NCBI GenBank assembly: GCA_023386265.1
Contig: JAEWKA010000002.1
Location: 1 to 64,000, forward strand
Source: Bacillota bacterium
GTDB lineage: Bacteria; Bacillota; Clostridia; Oscillospirales; Oscillospiraceae
Length of the DNA stretch: 64,000 nt
Reading direction: 5' to 3'
The translations under genes and the position numbers were made by a program. Numbering within the stretch: the first letter of the stretch is position 1; each line of letters starts with the position of its first letter. Of this stretch, positions 26,536 through 35,296 are shown piece by piece. The notes under the pieces are model-generated. The model did no database searches. It was not told the origin of the DNA and worked only from the letters and a program-made list of their open reading frames with translations.

Positions 26536-27720
26536 CTAGCACTTTTCAAATATTGTGGTAACGCCCATGCCACCGCCGATGCAGAGAGTAGCAAGGCCCT
26601 TTTTCGCCTCGCTACTCTTCTGCATCTCATGGAGGAGGGTAACGATTATGCGCGCGCCGGATGCTCCGACAGGATGCCCCAGAGAAATCGCGCCGCCGTT
26701 GACGTTGACCTTGTTCATATCGAACTTCAGCTCGCGAGCGACAGCAATGGACTGTGCTGCGAAAGCTTCGTTAGCCTCGATAAGGTCCATATCATCTATG
26801 GTGAGATTTGCTTTGCTTAGAGCGTTCCTTGAAGCGGGTACAGGGCCCACGCCCATGATCTTCGGATCTACGCCGCCTTGACCCCAGCTAATGAGCTTTG
26901 CCATGGGCTTCAGGCGGTATTTCTGTACTGCTTCTCCGGATGCAAGAAGGACCGCCGCCGCTCCGTCATTGATTCCAGATGCATTTCCCGCGGTTACTCT
27001 GCCGCCGTCTGGTTTGAAGGCGGGCTTAAGCGTTGCAAGACTTACAGCATCAGTATTGCTTCTGGGAAACTCGTCCACATCAAAGCTGACGGTCTCCTTC
27101 TTGACCTTTATGGGAACAGAAACGATTTCATCCCTGAATCTGCCGGAAGCCTGCGCCTTTGCGGTTTTCTGCTGAGAAGAGAGGGCGAAAGCATCCATAT
27201 CTTCGCGGGTGATGCTCCACTGGTCGCATATGTTTTCCGCCGTGATTCCCATGTGGTAATTATTAAAAGCATCGGACAGAGCATCATAAATCATGGTGTC
27301 AACCATCTTGCCGGGCCCCATACGGTTGCCCCAGCGGGCGGAGGGAATAGTATAAGGTGCGGAGGACATGTTTTCCGTTCCGCCTGCAACTATTATGTCG
27401 GCATCACCGGCAAGAATGGTGCGAGCTGCTTCAATAACGCTCTTCATGCCGCTGCCGCATACCATACCAACGGTATATGCCGGTATCTCAAATGGAACAC
27501 CTGCTTTAAGCGATGCCTGACGGGCGACGTTCTGTCCGAGTCCGGCTGTGAGGATGCAGCCGAACATAACTTCATCCACCTGCTCGGGTTTTATACCGCC
27601 GCGATTTAGTACTTCCTTAATGACAATAGCGCCCAAATCCGAAGCAGGCGTGTCCTTAAGTGATCCGCCGAAGTTGCCGACAGCTGTTCTGCAGCAGTTT
27701 ACAACATAAATATCTTTCAT
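26536..27720 (-). CDS. thl: Acetyl-CoA C-acetyltransferase (thiolase)
   Basis: Condenses two acetyl-CoA into acetoacetyl-CoA, the entry step to butyrate. In the 394 residues, the nucleophilic Cys is C88 in TVGMVCGSGMKS, the His of the active site lies in GGAISLGHPVGASG and the second Cys in ATLCIGGGMGV. It follows the CoA-transferase gene by 39 bases and precedes crt by 12. The operon context strongly favours the biosynthetic thiolase role over fatty-acid breakdown, though the pathway is reversible. Confidence 0.96.
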   Translation of the reverse strand: MKDIYVVNCCRTAVGNFGGSLKDTPASDLGAIVIKEVLNRGGIKPEQVDEVMFGCILTAGLGQNVARQASLKAGVPFEIPAYTVGMVCGSGMKSVIEAARTILAGDADIIVAGGTENMSSAPYTIPSARWGNRMGPGKMVDTMIYDALSDAFNNYHMGITAENICDQWSITREDMDAFALSSQQKTAKAQASGRFRDEIVSVPIKVKKETVSFDVDEFPRSNTDAVSLATLKPAFKPDGGRVTAGNASGINDGAAAVLLASGEAVQKYRLKPMAKLISWGQGGVDPKIMGVGPVPASRNALSKANLTIDDMDLIEANEAFAAQSIAVARELKFDMNKVNVNGGAISLGHPVGASGARIIVTLLHEMQKSSEAKKGLATLCIGGGMGVTTIFEKC

Positions 27721-27759
27721 AAAAATGCACCTCTAAAGTTAAAATTTTAGGGATAGAGA

Positions 27760-29061
27760 TCAAATCATTATATTTTGCTTTTTCGCTGCATAAGTCAGCT
27801 CATCTCTGAACTTGGGATGGGCTATTGCGATAAGCGCTTTTGTACGCTGGCTGAGCGTCCGTCCGCGTAACTTTGCGATTCCGTACTCGGTAACGATATT
27901 GTCAACATCGTTTTTTCCGGTGGTTACTATCGCTCCCGGGGTGAGGGTAGGAACGATCTTGCTGACGGTCTCGTTCATCGCTGTGGACGGGAAGGCGATA
28001 AAGCTTTTTCCGCCTATAGATGAAATAGCTCCTCTGACATAATCCACCTGTCCGCCTGTGCCCGATACGTGGCGCGTACCTATAGACTCCGCACAAACCT
28101 GCCCGAAAAAGTCCACCTCAAGCGCCGCGTTTATTGACATGAAATTCGGATGCTTTGCTATTGTGGCCGGGTCGTTTACATAGTCGACGGGCAGCATTTC
28201 TATGCTCGGATTATCATCTATAAAGTCATACATGCGCTTGGAACCAAACGCAAACGTAGTTACTGTTTTTCCCTGATGGATGGGCTTTCTGCTGTTGTCA
28301 ACAGCTCCGCACTCCAACAGTTCCACCATGCTGTCCGTAAACATTTCTGTGTGGATCCCCAGATTGCGCTTGCTCTTCAGCGCCATTCCAACCGCATCAG
28401 GTATAGCCCCGATTCCGAGCTGCAGGGTGGCTCCGTTCGGGATTTCTTCAGCAATAAGATTTCCTATTGTTAAGCTGACATTGTCAAGCTTTGCGGGCGG
28501 TAAAACGGGCAGCTCCGCGTCATTTTCACAGAGTGCCGTTACCTGTGAGATATGAATTGCAGGGGCACTCAGAGCCCGGGGCATATTCCTGTTTACCTCA
28601 AGATAGATATGTTTTGCTTTCTTCATCAAGGCTAAACTTATCGAACCGTCACAGCCGGTACTGAAATAGCCATGCTTGTCCATCGGGGAAACGACCGCGC
28701 AATAAGCATCCGTGTCCACATATTTTGCGAACAGCGAAGGCATATCACGATAATAGCTCGGCATTATATCCGCATAGCCTTCGTTGACTGCTTTACGTGC
28801 GCCACCGCCCGAAAACCAGGAAACGCCGGTCAATTTTCCCTTGAATTCCTCACTATAAAAAGGAAGAGATCCGGTGGCCAGCATGGTATGAAGTGTCACG
28901 CCGGAAAGGCCGTCGTTCTTCACACAATCGCCCACGGCATTATATATAGTGTAGGGAATTGCCAAAGCAATATCCGTACAGCAAATCCAGCCCGGCTGTA
29001 TTTGAGCTGCAATCTTCTCCGGAGTAGTTAATTTATTATTATATTCGTCGTTAAAGCTCAT
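27760..29061 (-). CDS. Butyryl-CoA:acetate or 4-hydroxybutyrate CoA-transferase family
   Basis: A family I (acetyl-CoA hydrolase/transferase) enzyme of 433 residues that moves CoA between acyl-CoA and acetate through a glutamyl-CoA thioester. The catalytic Glu is expected in GIHTEMFTDSM, with the glycine-rich LQLGIGAIPDAV and the C-terminal EYGIAKLRGRTLSQR as family signatures. Placed between bcd and thl, it most likely releases butyrate from butyryl-CoA (But-type), but 4-hydroxybutyrate or another acid is possible; the family cannot be split reliably by eye. The ATG at 29061 has AAAGGA 7 bases upstream, while an ATG 13 codons earlier is less likely. No buk/ptb genes are present in the window. 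Confidence 0.88.
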   Translation of the reverse strand: MSFNDEYNNKLTTPEKIAAQIQPGWICCTDIALAIPYTIYNAVGDCVKNDGLSGVTLHTMLATGSLPFYSEEFKGKLTGVSWFSGGGARKAVNEGYADIMPSYYRDMPSLFAKYVDTDAYCAVVSPMDKHGYFSTGCDGSISLALMKKAKHIYLEVNRNMPRALSAPAIHISQVTALCENDAELPVLPPAKLDNVSLTIGNLIAEEIPNGATLQLGIGAIPDAVGMALKSKRNLGIHTEMFTDSMVELLECGAVDNSRKPIHQGKTVTTFAFGSKRMYDFIDDNPSIEMLPVDYVNDPATIAKHPNFMSINAALEVDFFGQVCAESIGTRHVSGTGGQVDYVRGAISSIGGKSFIAFPSTAMNETVSKIVPTLTPGAIVTTGKNDVDNIVTEYGIAKLRGRTLSQRTKALIAIAHPKFRDELTYAAKKQNIMI

Positions 29062-29147
29062 AGCTGGTTCCTTTCTTTTTGTATGTTGCAGAATCAGCAT
29101 TCCTGCGCCCTGCCAAAACGTCAGCAGGGCGCAGAACTAATATATAT

Positions 29148-30290
29148 TTATTTTACGCCCATCCAACTTGATACGACCATACGCTGGACTTCAGAGGTAC
29201 CCTCGTATATTTCGGTGATCTTTGCGTCGCGCATCATACGCTCGAACGGATATTCGCGGGTATAGCCGTAGCCACCGACGAGCTGGAGCGTGCGGCGGGT
29301 AACATCGCTGGCAGTTTCGGAAGCGAAAAGCTTGCCCATCGCAGCAAGGTGGCTGTACGGCTCGTGGTCCTGCTTTGCTTGAGCAGCGCGATAGATGAGA
29401 AGACGGGCGGCGTCAACTTTGGTCTGCATATCTGCGAGCTGGAACTGGGTGTTCTGGAATTGGCTGATCTTCTTTCCGAACTGTACGCGTTCAGTTACAT
29501 ACTTGACGCATTCGTCGATCGAGCCCTGGGCTATGCCCAGCGCCTGAGCGCCGATGCCGATACGTCCGCCGTCGAGGGTCGTCATTGCTATCTTGAAGCC
29601 CTTTCCCACTTCTCCGAGCAGGTTTCCCTTCGGGACCTTTACGTTGTTGAAGATGAGCTCATAGGTGGCAGAGCCGCGAATGCCCATCTTCTTTTCCTTC
29701 GTGCCGAAAGTGAAGCCTTCCATTCCCTTCTCGATGATGAAAGTGGAGATGCCCTTGTTGCCCAGTTCCTTATTGGTCATCGCGAAGATGACATAGGTGT
29801 CGGCATAGCTGCCGTTCGTGATGAAAATCTTGCTGCCGTTAATGAGGTAATAGTCGCCCTTGTCCTCGGCTGTGGTTTTCTGCATGGCGGCGTCGGTGCC
29901 CGCTGAGGGTTCCGTGAGACCGAACGCGCCCAGTTTCTCACCGCTTGCAAGCGGAACCAAATATTTTTGTTTCTGCTCCTCCGTGCCGTATTCGCTGATA
30001 GGCCAGCAGCACAGTGAGCTGTGAGCAGAGAGCATAACGCTTGTGGTTGCGCAGTACTTGGCAGTTTCTTCGCATGCGGCGATATAAGAGAGATAACTGA
30101 GTCCCGCTCCGCCGTATTCTTCCGGATAAGCGATTCCCATTATGCCCATTTCCGCCAGCTTCTGACGCGTCTCCTCCGGAAAACGCTCCTGCTCGTCGAT
30201 TTCCGCCGCCAGAGGCTTGACCTCCTTAATGCAGAAATCGTGTAGCATCGCGAGTATTTCCTGTTCTTCCGCGCTAAATTTGAAATCCAT
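29148..30290 (-). CDS. bcd: Butyryl-CoA dehydrogenase
   Basis: An FAD-dependent acyl-CoA dehydrogenase of 380 residues that reduces crotonyl-CoA to butyryl-CoA; with EtfAB it can bifurcate electrons from NADH to crotonyl-CoA and ferredoxin. Signature sequences are FGLTEPSAGTDAA and FITNG in the FAD domain, and the catalytic Glu in ITEIYEGTSEVQR near residue 367; QLVGGYGYTREYPFERMMRD precedes it. It is the first gene of the butyrate operon. The etfBA genes are not in this operon but lie 14 kb away at 44544-46370. The 400-bp upstream gap separates it from a divergent acyl-CoA dehydrogenase. Confidence 0.94.
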   Translation of the reverse strand: MDFKFSAEEQEILAMLHDFCIKEVKPLAAEIDEQERFPEETRQKLAEMGIMGIAYPEEYGGAGLSYLSYIAACEETAKYCATTSVMLSAHSSLCCWPISEYGTEEQKQKYLVPLASGEKLGAFGLTEPSAGTDAAMQKTTAEDKGDYYLINGSKIFITNGSYADTYVIFAMTNKELGNKGISTFIIEKGMEGFTFGTKEKKMGIRGSATYELIFNNVKVPKGNLLGEVGKGFKIAMTTLDGGRIGIGAQALGIAQGSIDECVKYVTERVQFGKKISQFQNTQFQLADMQTKVDAARLLIYRAAQAKQDHEPYSHLAAMGKLFASETASDVTRRTLQLVGGYGYTREYPFERMMRDAKITEIYEGTSEVQRMVVSSWMGVK

Positions 30291-30693
30291 AATGTTACCC
30301 TTCCTTTTTAATTAATTTGTCTTTTCAAAAATTTATCTGTCACTTAACAGGCAAAAAACATACAATTTCAACTGGAGTTTTAATGCTGAAATTTCTAATT
30401 TCCTATCAAAATTATTATGATTTATGTTTTTTCTTTTTTAAACCTATCATCTATCTTCTGCCGCGTCCAATAGCTGTTACCTGCGTTTTTTGGCTTAATT
30501 TATAGCCTGACGAAAAACGAAAAGTTTATCTATTTACATAAAAGCGTTGTTTATTTTTAAATGATAGGCTTTAGCTATTAATTAATGTTTTAGGTACTAG
30601 GAGTTCCGATTGGAGCTTGACGGACTGCAATGATATGATTTATACAGCAATTTATAATTATTTGTAAAATCAGAACAGGAAGGATGAAACGAT
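30291..30693. other. Divergent promoter region between bcd and the carboxylic-acid module
   Basis: A 400-bp AT-rich gap. A rightward promoter is identified at 30617-30645. A leftward promoter for bcd must be present but candidates (TTGAAA or TTGATA boxes on the minus strand) are weak. CTGT and ACAG around 30330-30345 form only a short imperfect palindrome. Confidence 0.45.
30617..30645 (+). promoter_or_regulatory. Promoter of the acyl-CoA dehydrogenase/ligase operon
   Basis: TTGACG (30617-30622), a 17-base spacer and TTATAC (30640-30645) lie about 50 bases before the start codon at 30694, which is preceded by GGAAGGA. Confidence 0.6.
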
Positions 30694-31836
30694 ATGAGTT
30701 TGATTTACACTGATGATCAAAAAGAACTAATCGAAATGGTCCGCAACATGGCTGAAAAGGAAATCAAGCCCCATGTAGCGGAATGCGATGAAAAGGGCGA
30801 ATGCCCCATCGAGCTGTTTAAACCCGCAATCGACATGGGTCTGCATCTCCTGGAAATTCCGGAAGAATACGGCGGCGAAGGCATGAGCTTTGAGACCACC
30901 GCAATGGTTTTCGAAGAACTGGCAAAGGTCGATGCCGGTTATGCCGACACCATAGTCACAAACTTCGTTGCTCTCCGCAATGTTATCCTCGCAGGCACCC
31001 CGGATCAGGCACGCCGCTTCGCGGATGTCGTAGTACCGGGTAATTTCGCGTGCTTTGCGATTACCGAGCCGGGCGCAGGCTCCGACGCCGGTGCTCTGCG
31101 CGCAACCGCTGTCCGCGACGGTGACGACTATATCCTCAACGGGACAAAGACATTTGCGACAAATGGCGCTTGCGCAAGCATGTATGTCAGCTTCTTCAAG
31201 ACAGATCCCGCCGCCGGAAAGAAGGGCATCTCCGCTTTCATGATCGACCGCAACAGCAAGGGTCTCACCGTTGGCGCGCATGAAAACAAAATGGGCTTCC
31301 GTCTCTCTAACACGACCGAGCTAGTCTTCGACAACGTCCGCGTTTCCGCTTCCAACCGTATCGGTGAAGAGGGCGAGGGCCTTCACATTGCGCTCAACGC
31401 TTTGAACCTCTCCCGCGCATTCATCGCTACTCTCGGCGTGGGCATCATGCAGCGCGCACTCGACGAGGCCATGGCTTACGCGACACAGCGTCAGCAGTTC
31501 GGACAGCCCATCATCAAGTTCCAGATGGTTCAGTCGATGCTCGCGGACATGGCTATCAAGATCGAAGCCTCACGCTGCCTTGTTAACAACACAATGAAGC
31601 TCATGGACGCAGGTCAGCTTGTTCAGAAGGAAGGCGCCATCACCAAGACGTTTGTAACAGACTGCATGCAGGAAGTCACCTCCAACGCCGTACAGATTTT
31701 CGGCGGCTATGGCTACAGCAAGGAATACCCTGTTGAGAAGCTTATGCGCGACGCGAAGATATTCCAGATCTTTGAGGGCACCAACCAGATACAGAGACTG
31801 ACTATCGCGAAGGCACTCGAACAGGAATACAAATAA
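30694..31836 (+). CDS. Acyl-CoA dehydrogenase (second copy)
   Basis: A 380-residue FAD-dependent acyl-CoA dehydrogenase. It shows FAITEPGAGSDAGALRA for FAD binding, QIFGGYGYSKEYPVEKLMRD and the catalytic Glu in FQIFEGTNQIQRL, the same position as in Bcd. It is clearly different in sequence from Bcd at 29148-30290. It is the first gene of an operon with an acyl-CoA ligase and a Cys-rich protein, so it probably oxidises or, with EtfAB, reduces the CoA ester made by that ligase. The substrate chain is unknown. The strong codon bias and GC-richer third positions suggest high expression. Confidence 0.9.
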   Translation: MSLIYTDDQKELIEMVRNMAEKEIKPHVAECDEKGECPIELFKPAIDMGLHLLEIPEEYGGEGMSFETTAMVFEELAKVDAGYADTIVTNFVALRNVILAGTPDQARRFADVVVPGNFACFAITEPGAGSDAGALRATAVRDGDDYILNGTKTFATNGACASMYVSFFKTDPAAGKKGISAFMIDRNSKGLTVGAHENKMGFRLSNTTELVFDNVRVSASNRIGEEGEGLHIALNALNLSRAFIATLGVGIMQRALDEAMAYATQRQQFGQPIIKFQMVQSMLADMAIKIEASRCLVNNTMKLMDAGQLVQKEGAITKTFVTDCMQEVTSNAVQIFGGYGYSKEYPVEKLMRDAKIFQIFEGTNQIQRLTIAKALEQEYK

Positions 31837-31888
31837 AATCCGTATTTCAGCGCTAAAAGCAGAATTATACGGAAAGGCGGCTTGGGTT

Positions 31889-33544
31889 TTGAACGGAGTA
31901 AAGATAAATAAGTCTCTGAAAAAGCTGTATGAAGAGACGGGATACTGGAAAAGCGCAACACTGCTAAATCGCTGGAACGATTCCGTTTCACAGTTCGGCG
32001 GTCGAGAATTCGTCTCGGATGATCACGAGATTCGCTATACCTATGCCCAGCTCGACGAAAAAGCGGACGCGCTCGCAGCCTTCCTTGAAAAGTGCGGCAT
32101 AGGCCCCGAGGATGTGGTGAGCTTTCAAATACCGCCCCGAAGCGAATTTGTGATAACGCTCTTCGCTTGTCTAAAGATCGGCGCCGTGCCCGCTCCTCTA
32201 GGTATGTGCTTTGTTGACGACGAGCTGAAAGGCCTTCTTGCAATGCTTGGAAGCCGTCTGCATATCAGCACCGCGACTTACAGGGCTTTGAACCGCGCGG
32301 AAATAATGATGAGGCTTAAAAACGAGCTTCCTATGCTCCGCAATCTATTTTTCGTTTGTGACAGCGAGGCCGAAAAAGCATCCCTGCCTGAAGGCGCTGG
32401 CGACTTCAAAGAGATAGTCGCCTCAGCCGCCGCTCCCCAAAAGGCATCGCCTGCAACCAGCGACGATATTGCTCTGATACTCTGCACCTCGGGTACGACA
32501 AAGGGCTGTAAGGCCGCCATGTTTTCCCACAACAACATCATTTACAGCGAGGAAGTCTTCAACGAAACGCTGGGTCTGACGGACGAGGACAGCATCTTCA
32601 TGCCCGCGCCCCTGAGTCACGCGACGGGGCTCCACCACGGTATAATCTCCCCTATGCTCCGCGGCGGCAAACTGGTTCTTGAGGAAAAGTTCAGTTGCTC
32701 GGAAGCCGTGAAAATCATGAACAGAGAGAAATGCACCTATTCCATGGGAGCCACACCGTTCATCTATGACCTTTTGAAGCAGCTCGAAGAATCAGGCGGA
32801 AGTCTCCCCTATCTGCGCTTTTATATCTGCGGCGGCGCTCCGGTTCCCAAAGAACTCGTGCAGAGAGCCTGGAGCGAATTTGCGATACTCGTCTGCGAAT
32901 GCTATGGCTCAACCGAGAGCGTGCCGCACGTCTGCGTACGCCCTGAGGAGTGCCTTGATAACCTCGGCAAATGGTCAGGGCGTGCAATGGGCGCAATCGA
33001 AGTCCGCGTCGTTGACAAGAACAGACAGCCTGTCCCTCCCGGTGTTATAGGAGAGGAAGCCTCACGGGGACCCAATGTTTTCGTAGGCTACTTTGGCGCG
33101 CCCGCTCTTACTGACGCGGCGCTCGACGACGAGGGATGGTTCTATTCCGGAGACCTGTGTGTTTCCGACAAAAACGGCAATATCCAGATAGTCGGCAGAG
33201 AAAAAGACATCATCGTCCGCGGCGGCGAAAACCTGAACTCGAACGATATTAACCAAAACCTTGAGGGCTGTCCGGGCATTGCCGACCACACGGTCATCGG
33301 TATGCCTGACGAGCGCCTTGGAGAGCGCATTTGCGCTTTCGTCGTGCTTGCCCCCGGAACCGAAAGCGTCACAAAAGAGGATATCCTTGCCTTTCTCCAG
33401 AACAAAAAAGTACATAAACGCCACTGGCCAGAGTGCGTCGAGATCATTGACAAAATCCCGCTCACCGAGAGCGGAAAGGTTAAAAAGCATGTACTTGCGG
33501 ATGAACTCGCAAAACGTATGAGTAGGGAGGCGGCCAAAGTATGA
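31889..33544 (+). CDS. AMP-forming acyl-CoA ligase
   Basis: Activates a carboxylic acid to its CoA thioester via an acyl-adenylate. In 551 residues it shows the P-loop ILCTSGTTKGCKAAMFSHNN, CYGSTES, the hinge region FYSGDL and REKDIIVRGGENLN, and the C-terminal catalytic Lys in PLTESGKVKKHVL. It starts at TTG with AAGGCGG upstream. Overall the order of motifs is that of medium-chain, alicyclic or aromatic acid ligases (AliA, BadA, CaiC types); the acid cannot be determined. It lies 52 bases after the acyl-CoA dehydrogenase and overlaps the next gene by 4 bases, so the three are translated together. Confidence 0.9.
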   Translation: MNGVKINKSLKKLYEETGYWKSATLLNRWNDSVSQFGGREFVSDDHEIRYTYAQLDEKADALAAFLEKCGIGPEDVVSFQIPPRSEFVITLFACLKIGAVPAPLGMCFVDDELKGLLAMLGSRLHISTATYRALNRAEIMMRLKNELPMLRNLFFVCDSEAEKASLPEGAGDFKEIVASAAAPQKASPATSDDIALILCTSGTTKGCKAAMFSHNNIIYSEEVFNETLGLTDEDSIFMPAPLSHATGLHHGIISPMLRGGKLVLEEKFSCSEAVKIMNREKCTYSMGATPFIYDLLKQLEESGGSLPYLRFYICGGAPVPKELVQRAWSEFAILVCECYGSTESVPHVCVRPEECLDNLGKWSGRAMGAIEVRVVDKNRQPVPPGVIGEEASRGPNVFVGYFGAPALTDAALDDEGWFYSGDLCVSDKNGNIQIVGREKDIIVRGGENLNSNDINQNLEGCPGIADHTVIGMPDERLGERICAFVVLAPGTESVTKEDILAFLQNKKVHKRHWPECVEIIDKIPLTESGKVKKHVLADELAKRMSREAAKV

Positions 33545-34092
33545 GCGATGCAAAGCGTATCGGCCCTTGCCGTTATCTCGCCGCTTCAAAGCCGCAAATC
33601 AAGCGCCCCCCAGTGTCGTTTTACCGCTGCCCCATCTGCGGTACGGTACTCAGGGGCTCGTTCCCTGAAGGCAAGGTCTGCGAGGTTCTTTGCTGCGGTA
33701 CAAAAGCCGAAAGGCTTTTGACGAAACCTGCGGAGAAGCTGCCAGATGACAGAACGCTCAGCTATGATATCGTCGGCGGCCTGAATGAAAACTGTGTACG
33801 AGTGTTCTGGGAAGGCAAAAAACCCGACTGGCTCTATCTAGAGACCTTCACGGGCGGACAGTATATGTATATAAAAAAGCGCCCTCCCGCGGTGTTCGCT
33901 CTCGCGGGTGAGGACGCCTATGCTTATTGTGACAAGGACCCGTGTGAAAAATGCAGCTTTCGCTGTAAAAATGGGTTCGTACTGTACGCGTGGTACGAGG
34001 GCGAGGGGCTCTATTCCCTGCAGCTCAATCAAATTGCCTCCACCCCAGGAAGCTCGGCGAATACGACCAGAATGCCGCAACGTAGTCAATGA
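33541..34092 (+). CDS. Cys-rich desulfoferrodoxin-like protein of unknown function
   Basis: A 183-residue protein whose start (ATGA) overlaps the ligase stop. FYRCPICGTVLRGS and VLCCGTKAERLL form a four-cysteine site resembling the N-terminal rubredoxin-like FeCys4 domain of desulfoferrodoxin. The middle, LSYDIVGGLNENCVRVFWEG, resembles the beta-sandwich of that fold loosely. A second cluster, YCDKDPCEKCSFRCKNG, could bind iron or zinc. The canonical superoxide-reductase His ligands are not evident. The last 22 codons overlap the convergent LysR gene. Because it is translationally coupled to the ligase it may be a redox or metal partner of the module. Recognition is partial. Confidence 0.65.
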   Translation: MSDAKRIGPCRYLAASKPQIKRPPVSFYRCPICGTVLRGSFPEGKVCEVLCCGTKAERLLTKPAEKLPDDRTLSYDIVGGLNENCVRVFWEGKKPDWLYLETFTGGQYMYIKKRPPAVFALAGEDAYAYCDKDPCEKCSFRCKNGFVLYAWYEGEGLYSLQLNQIASTPGSSANTTRMPQRSQ

Positions 34093-34939
34093 AGCTCTCG
34101 ACCGCGTGGCACTTATAGGCCTTCTGGTTGAATGCCATGTGAACGACGCGGAAATCATCCGGTACCTCGAGAAGTGGTATTGCGACGAGATCACTGAACT
34201 GACGTATGCTTGGAGTTTGCAGAATTACGGCGACGCTGTTTGAAATAGACGCGATACCGCTCATATCCAACTCGTTCGAATACTGGTGATTGGCCTTGAG
34301 CCCGTGCTCCTCCAGAAGTTTCGCGATCTTTTTCCCAATCGGCTGCTCAGTATGGTAAGAAAGCAGATCATAGCCGTGCAGTTGTGTGAACTTCAGCTTG
34401 GGTTCCTTTGTAAGGGGGTGATTCTTGTTTACGACTACCACCAGAGGCTGCTGGAGTACCGGCACGAAAAACAGGTCGGGTGCGTCTTCAACTGGCGAGC
34501 AGAACCCAATGTCCCAGACACCGCTCTGAATGGCGGAAACTATTGCGTTGGTCTGCTCCTGATGGATGCTGAACTTCACGTTACTGCCCTTCTCGGAGAT
34601 AAATGAGCGAATTACCATGGGCAGATAATCTCCCTGAATGGTGGAAATACTGCCGATATCCACAGTTCCGCTCAATGCCCCGGCGTTTTCTTTTGCCACC
34701 TCGATGCCTCTTTCGAGAAACTGCAGAGAATTGCAGACGTACTGGTAAAACTCCTTGCCGTATTTGGTCAGATACACGTTCCGGCCACGCTTTTCAAACA
34801 GAGATATCCCTAGTTCGTCCTCCAGATTGGCGATTGCCCCGCTGAGACTGGGCTGAGTGATATAGAGTTCCTGAGACGCCTGCGTGTAATGCTGAAGCTC
34901 GGCGAGCTTGCGGAAATAATAGAGCTGTGAGAGATTCAT
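34025..34939 (-). CDS. LysR-family transcriptional regulator
   Basis: A 304-residue regulator with an N-terminal winged helix-turn-helix (HYTQASQELYITQPSLSGAI, residues 17-36) and a C-terminal periplasmic-binding-protein-like co-inducer domain from about 90 (SGTVDIGSISTIQGDYLP). It sits inside the carboxylic-acid module and faces away from the acyl-CoA dehydrogenase at 35297, the arrangement in which LysR proteins usually control the divergent gene and themselves. The co-inducer is probably the acid or its CoA ester (inference). Its 3' end overlaps the convergent Cys-rich gene by 68 bases. Confidence 0.92.
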   Translation of the reverse strand: MNLSQLYYFRKLAELQHYTQASQELYITQPSLSGAIANLEDELGISLFEKRGRNVYLTKYGKEFYQYVCNSLQFLERGIEVAKENAGALSGTVDIGSISTIQGDYLPMVIRSFISEKGSNVKFSIHQEQTNAIVSAIQSGVWDIGFCSPVEDAPDLFFVPVLQQPLVVVVNKNHPLTKEPKLKFTQLHGYDLLSYHTEQPIGKKIAKLLEEHGLKANHQYSNELDMSGIASISNSVAVILQTPSIRQFSDLVAIPLLEVPDDFRVVHMAFNQKAYKCHAVESFIDYVAAFWSYSPSFLGWRQFD

Positions 34940-35296
34940 GTTTTCACCTCTGAGGTCTTAAAATCACTTATAATGATTATCCGTACAACCAATACCAAAT
35001 AAATATATCGTTCTTTTTTGAGTATAAAGTTACTTTGCCCGAAATGTCAATCCCCTATGGCCTTATTCCCATAAATTAGAATAGGAAAAAGGGAGATTTA
35101 TAGGCTGTACCTATTAATTCTGCAAAGAATGTTAAATTAATTGCAATTGGACAGTTCATCCTGTGGAGACTACACTGATACTTAGAAATGACCAGATGAA
35201 ACAGTTTTTTATTCCAATAATTACAGCAATATCGCCAAATTGCAGTGTATTTGATTGGTTAATTAATAAAATTACATGATATAAGGAGTGCTAACA
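34940..35296. other. LysR divergent intergenic region
   Basis: About 350 AT-rich bases expected to contain the LysR binding site and both promoters. TTGGTA and CATTAT with 17 bases between them fit a leftward promoter near 34970-35000. No clear inverted T-N11-A box was singled out. AAGGAG at 35283-35288 is the ribosome binding site of the rightward gene. Confidence 0.4.

Noticed and set aside
26878..27609. 243-codon plus-strand frame opposite the thiolase gene
   Set aside because: Antisense shadow of thl; no ribosome binding site.
30320..30350. Rex-like palindrome upstream of bcd
   Set aside because: CTGT and ACAG arms are only four bases each with an irregular spacer.
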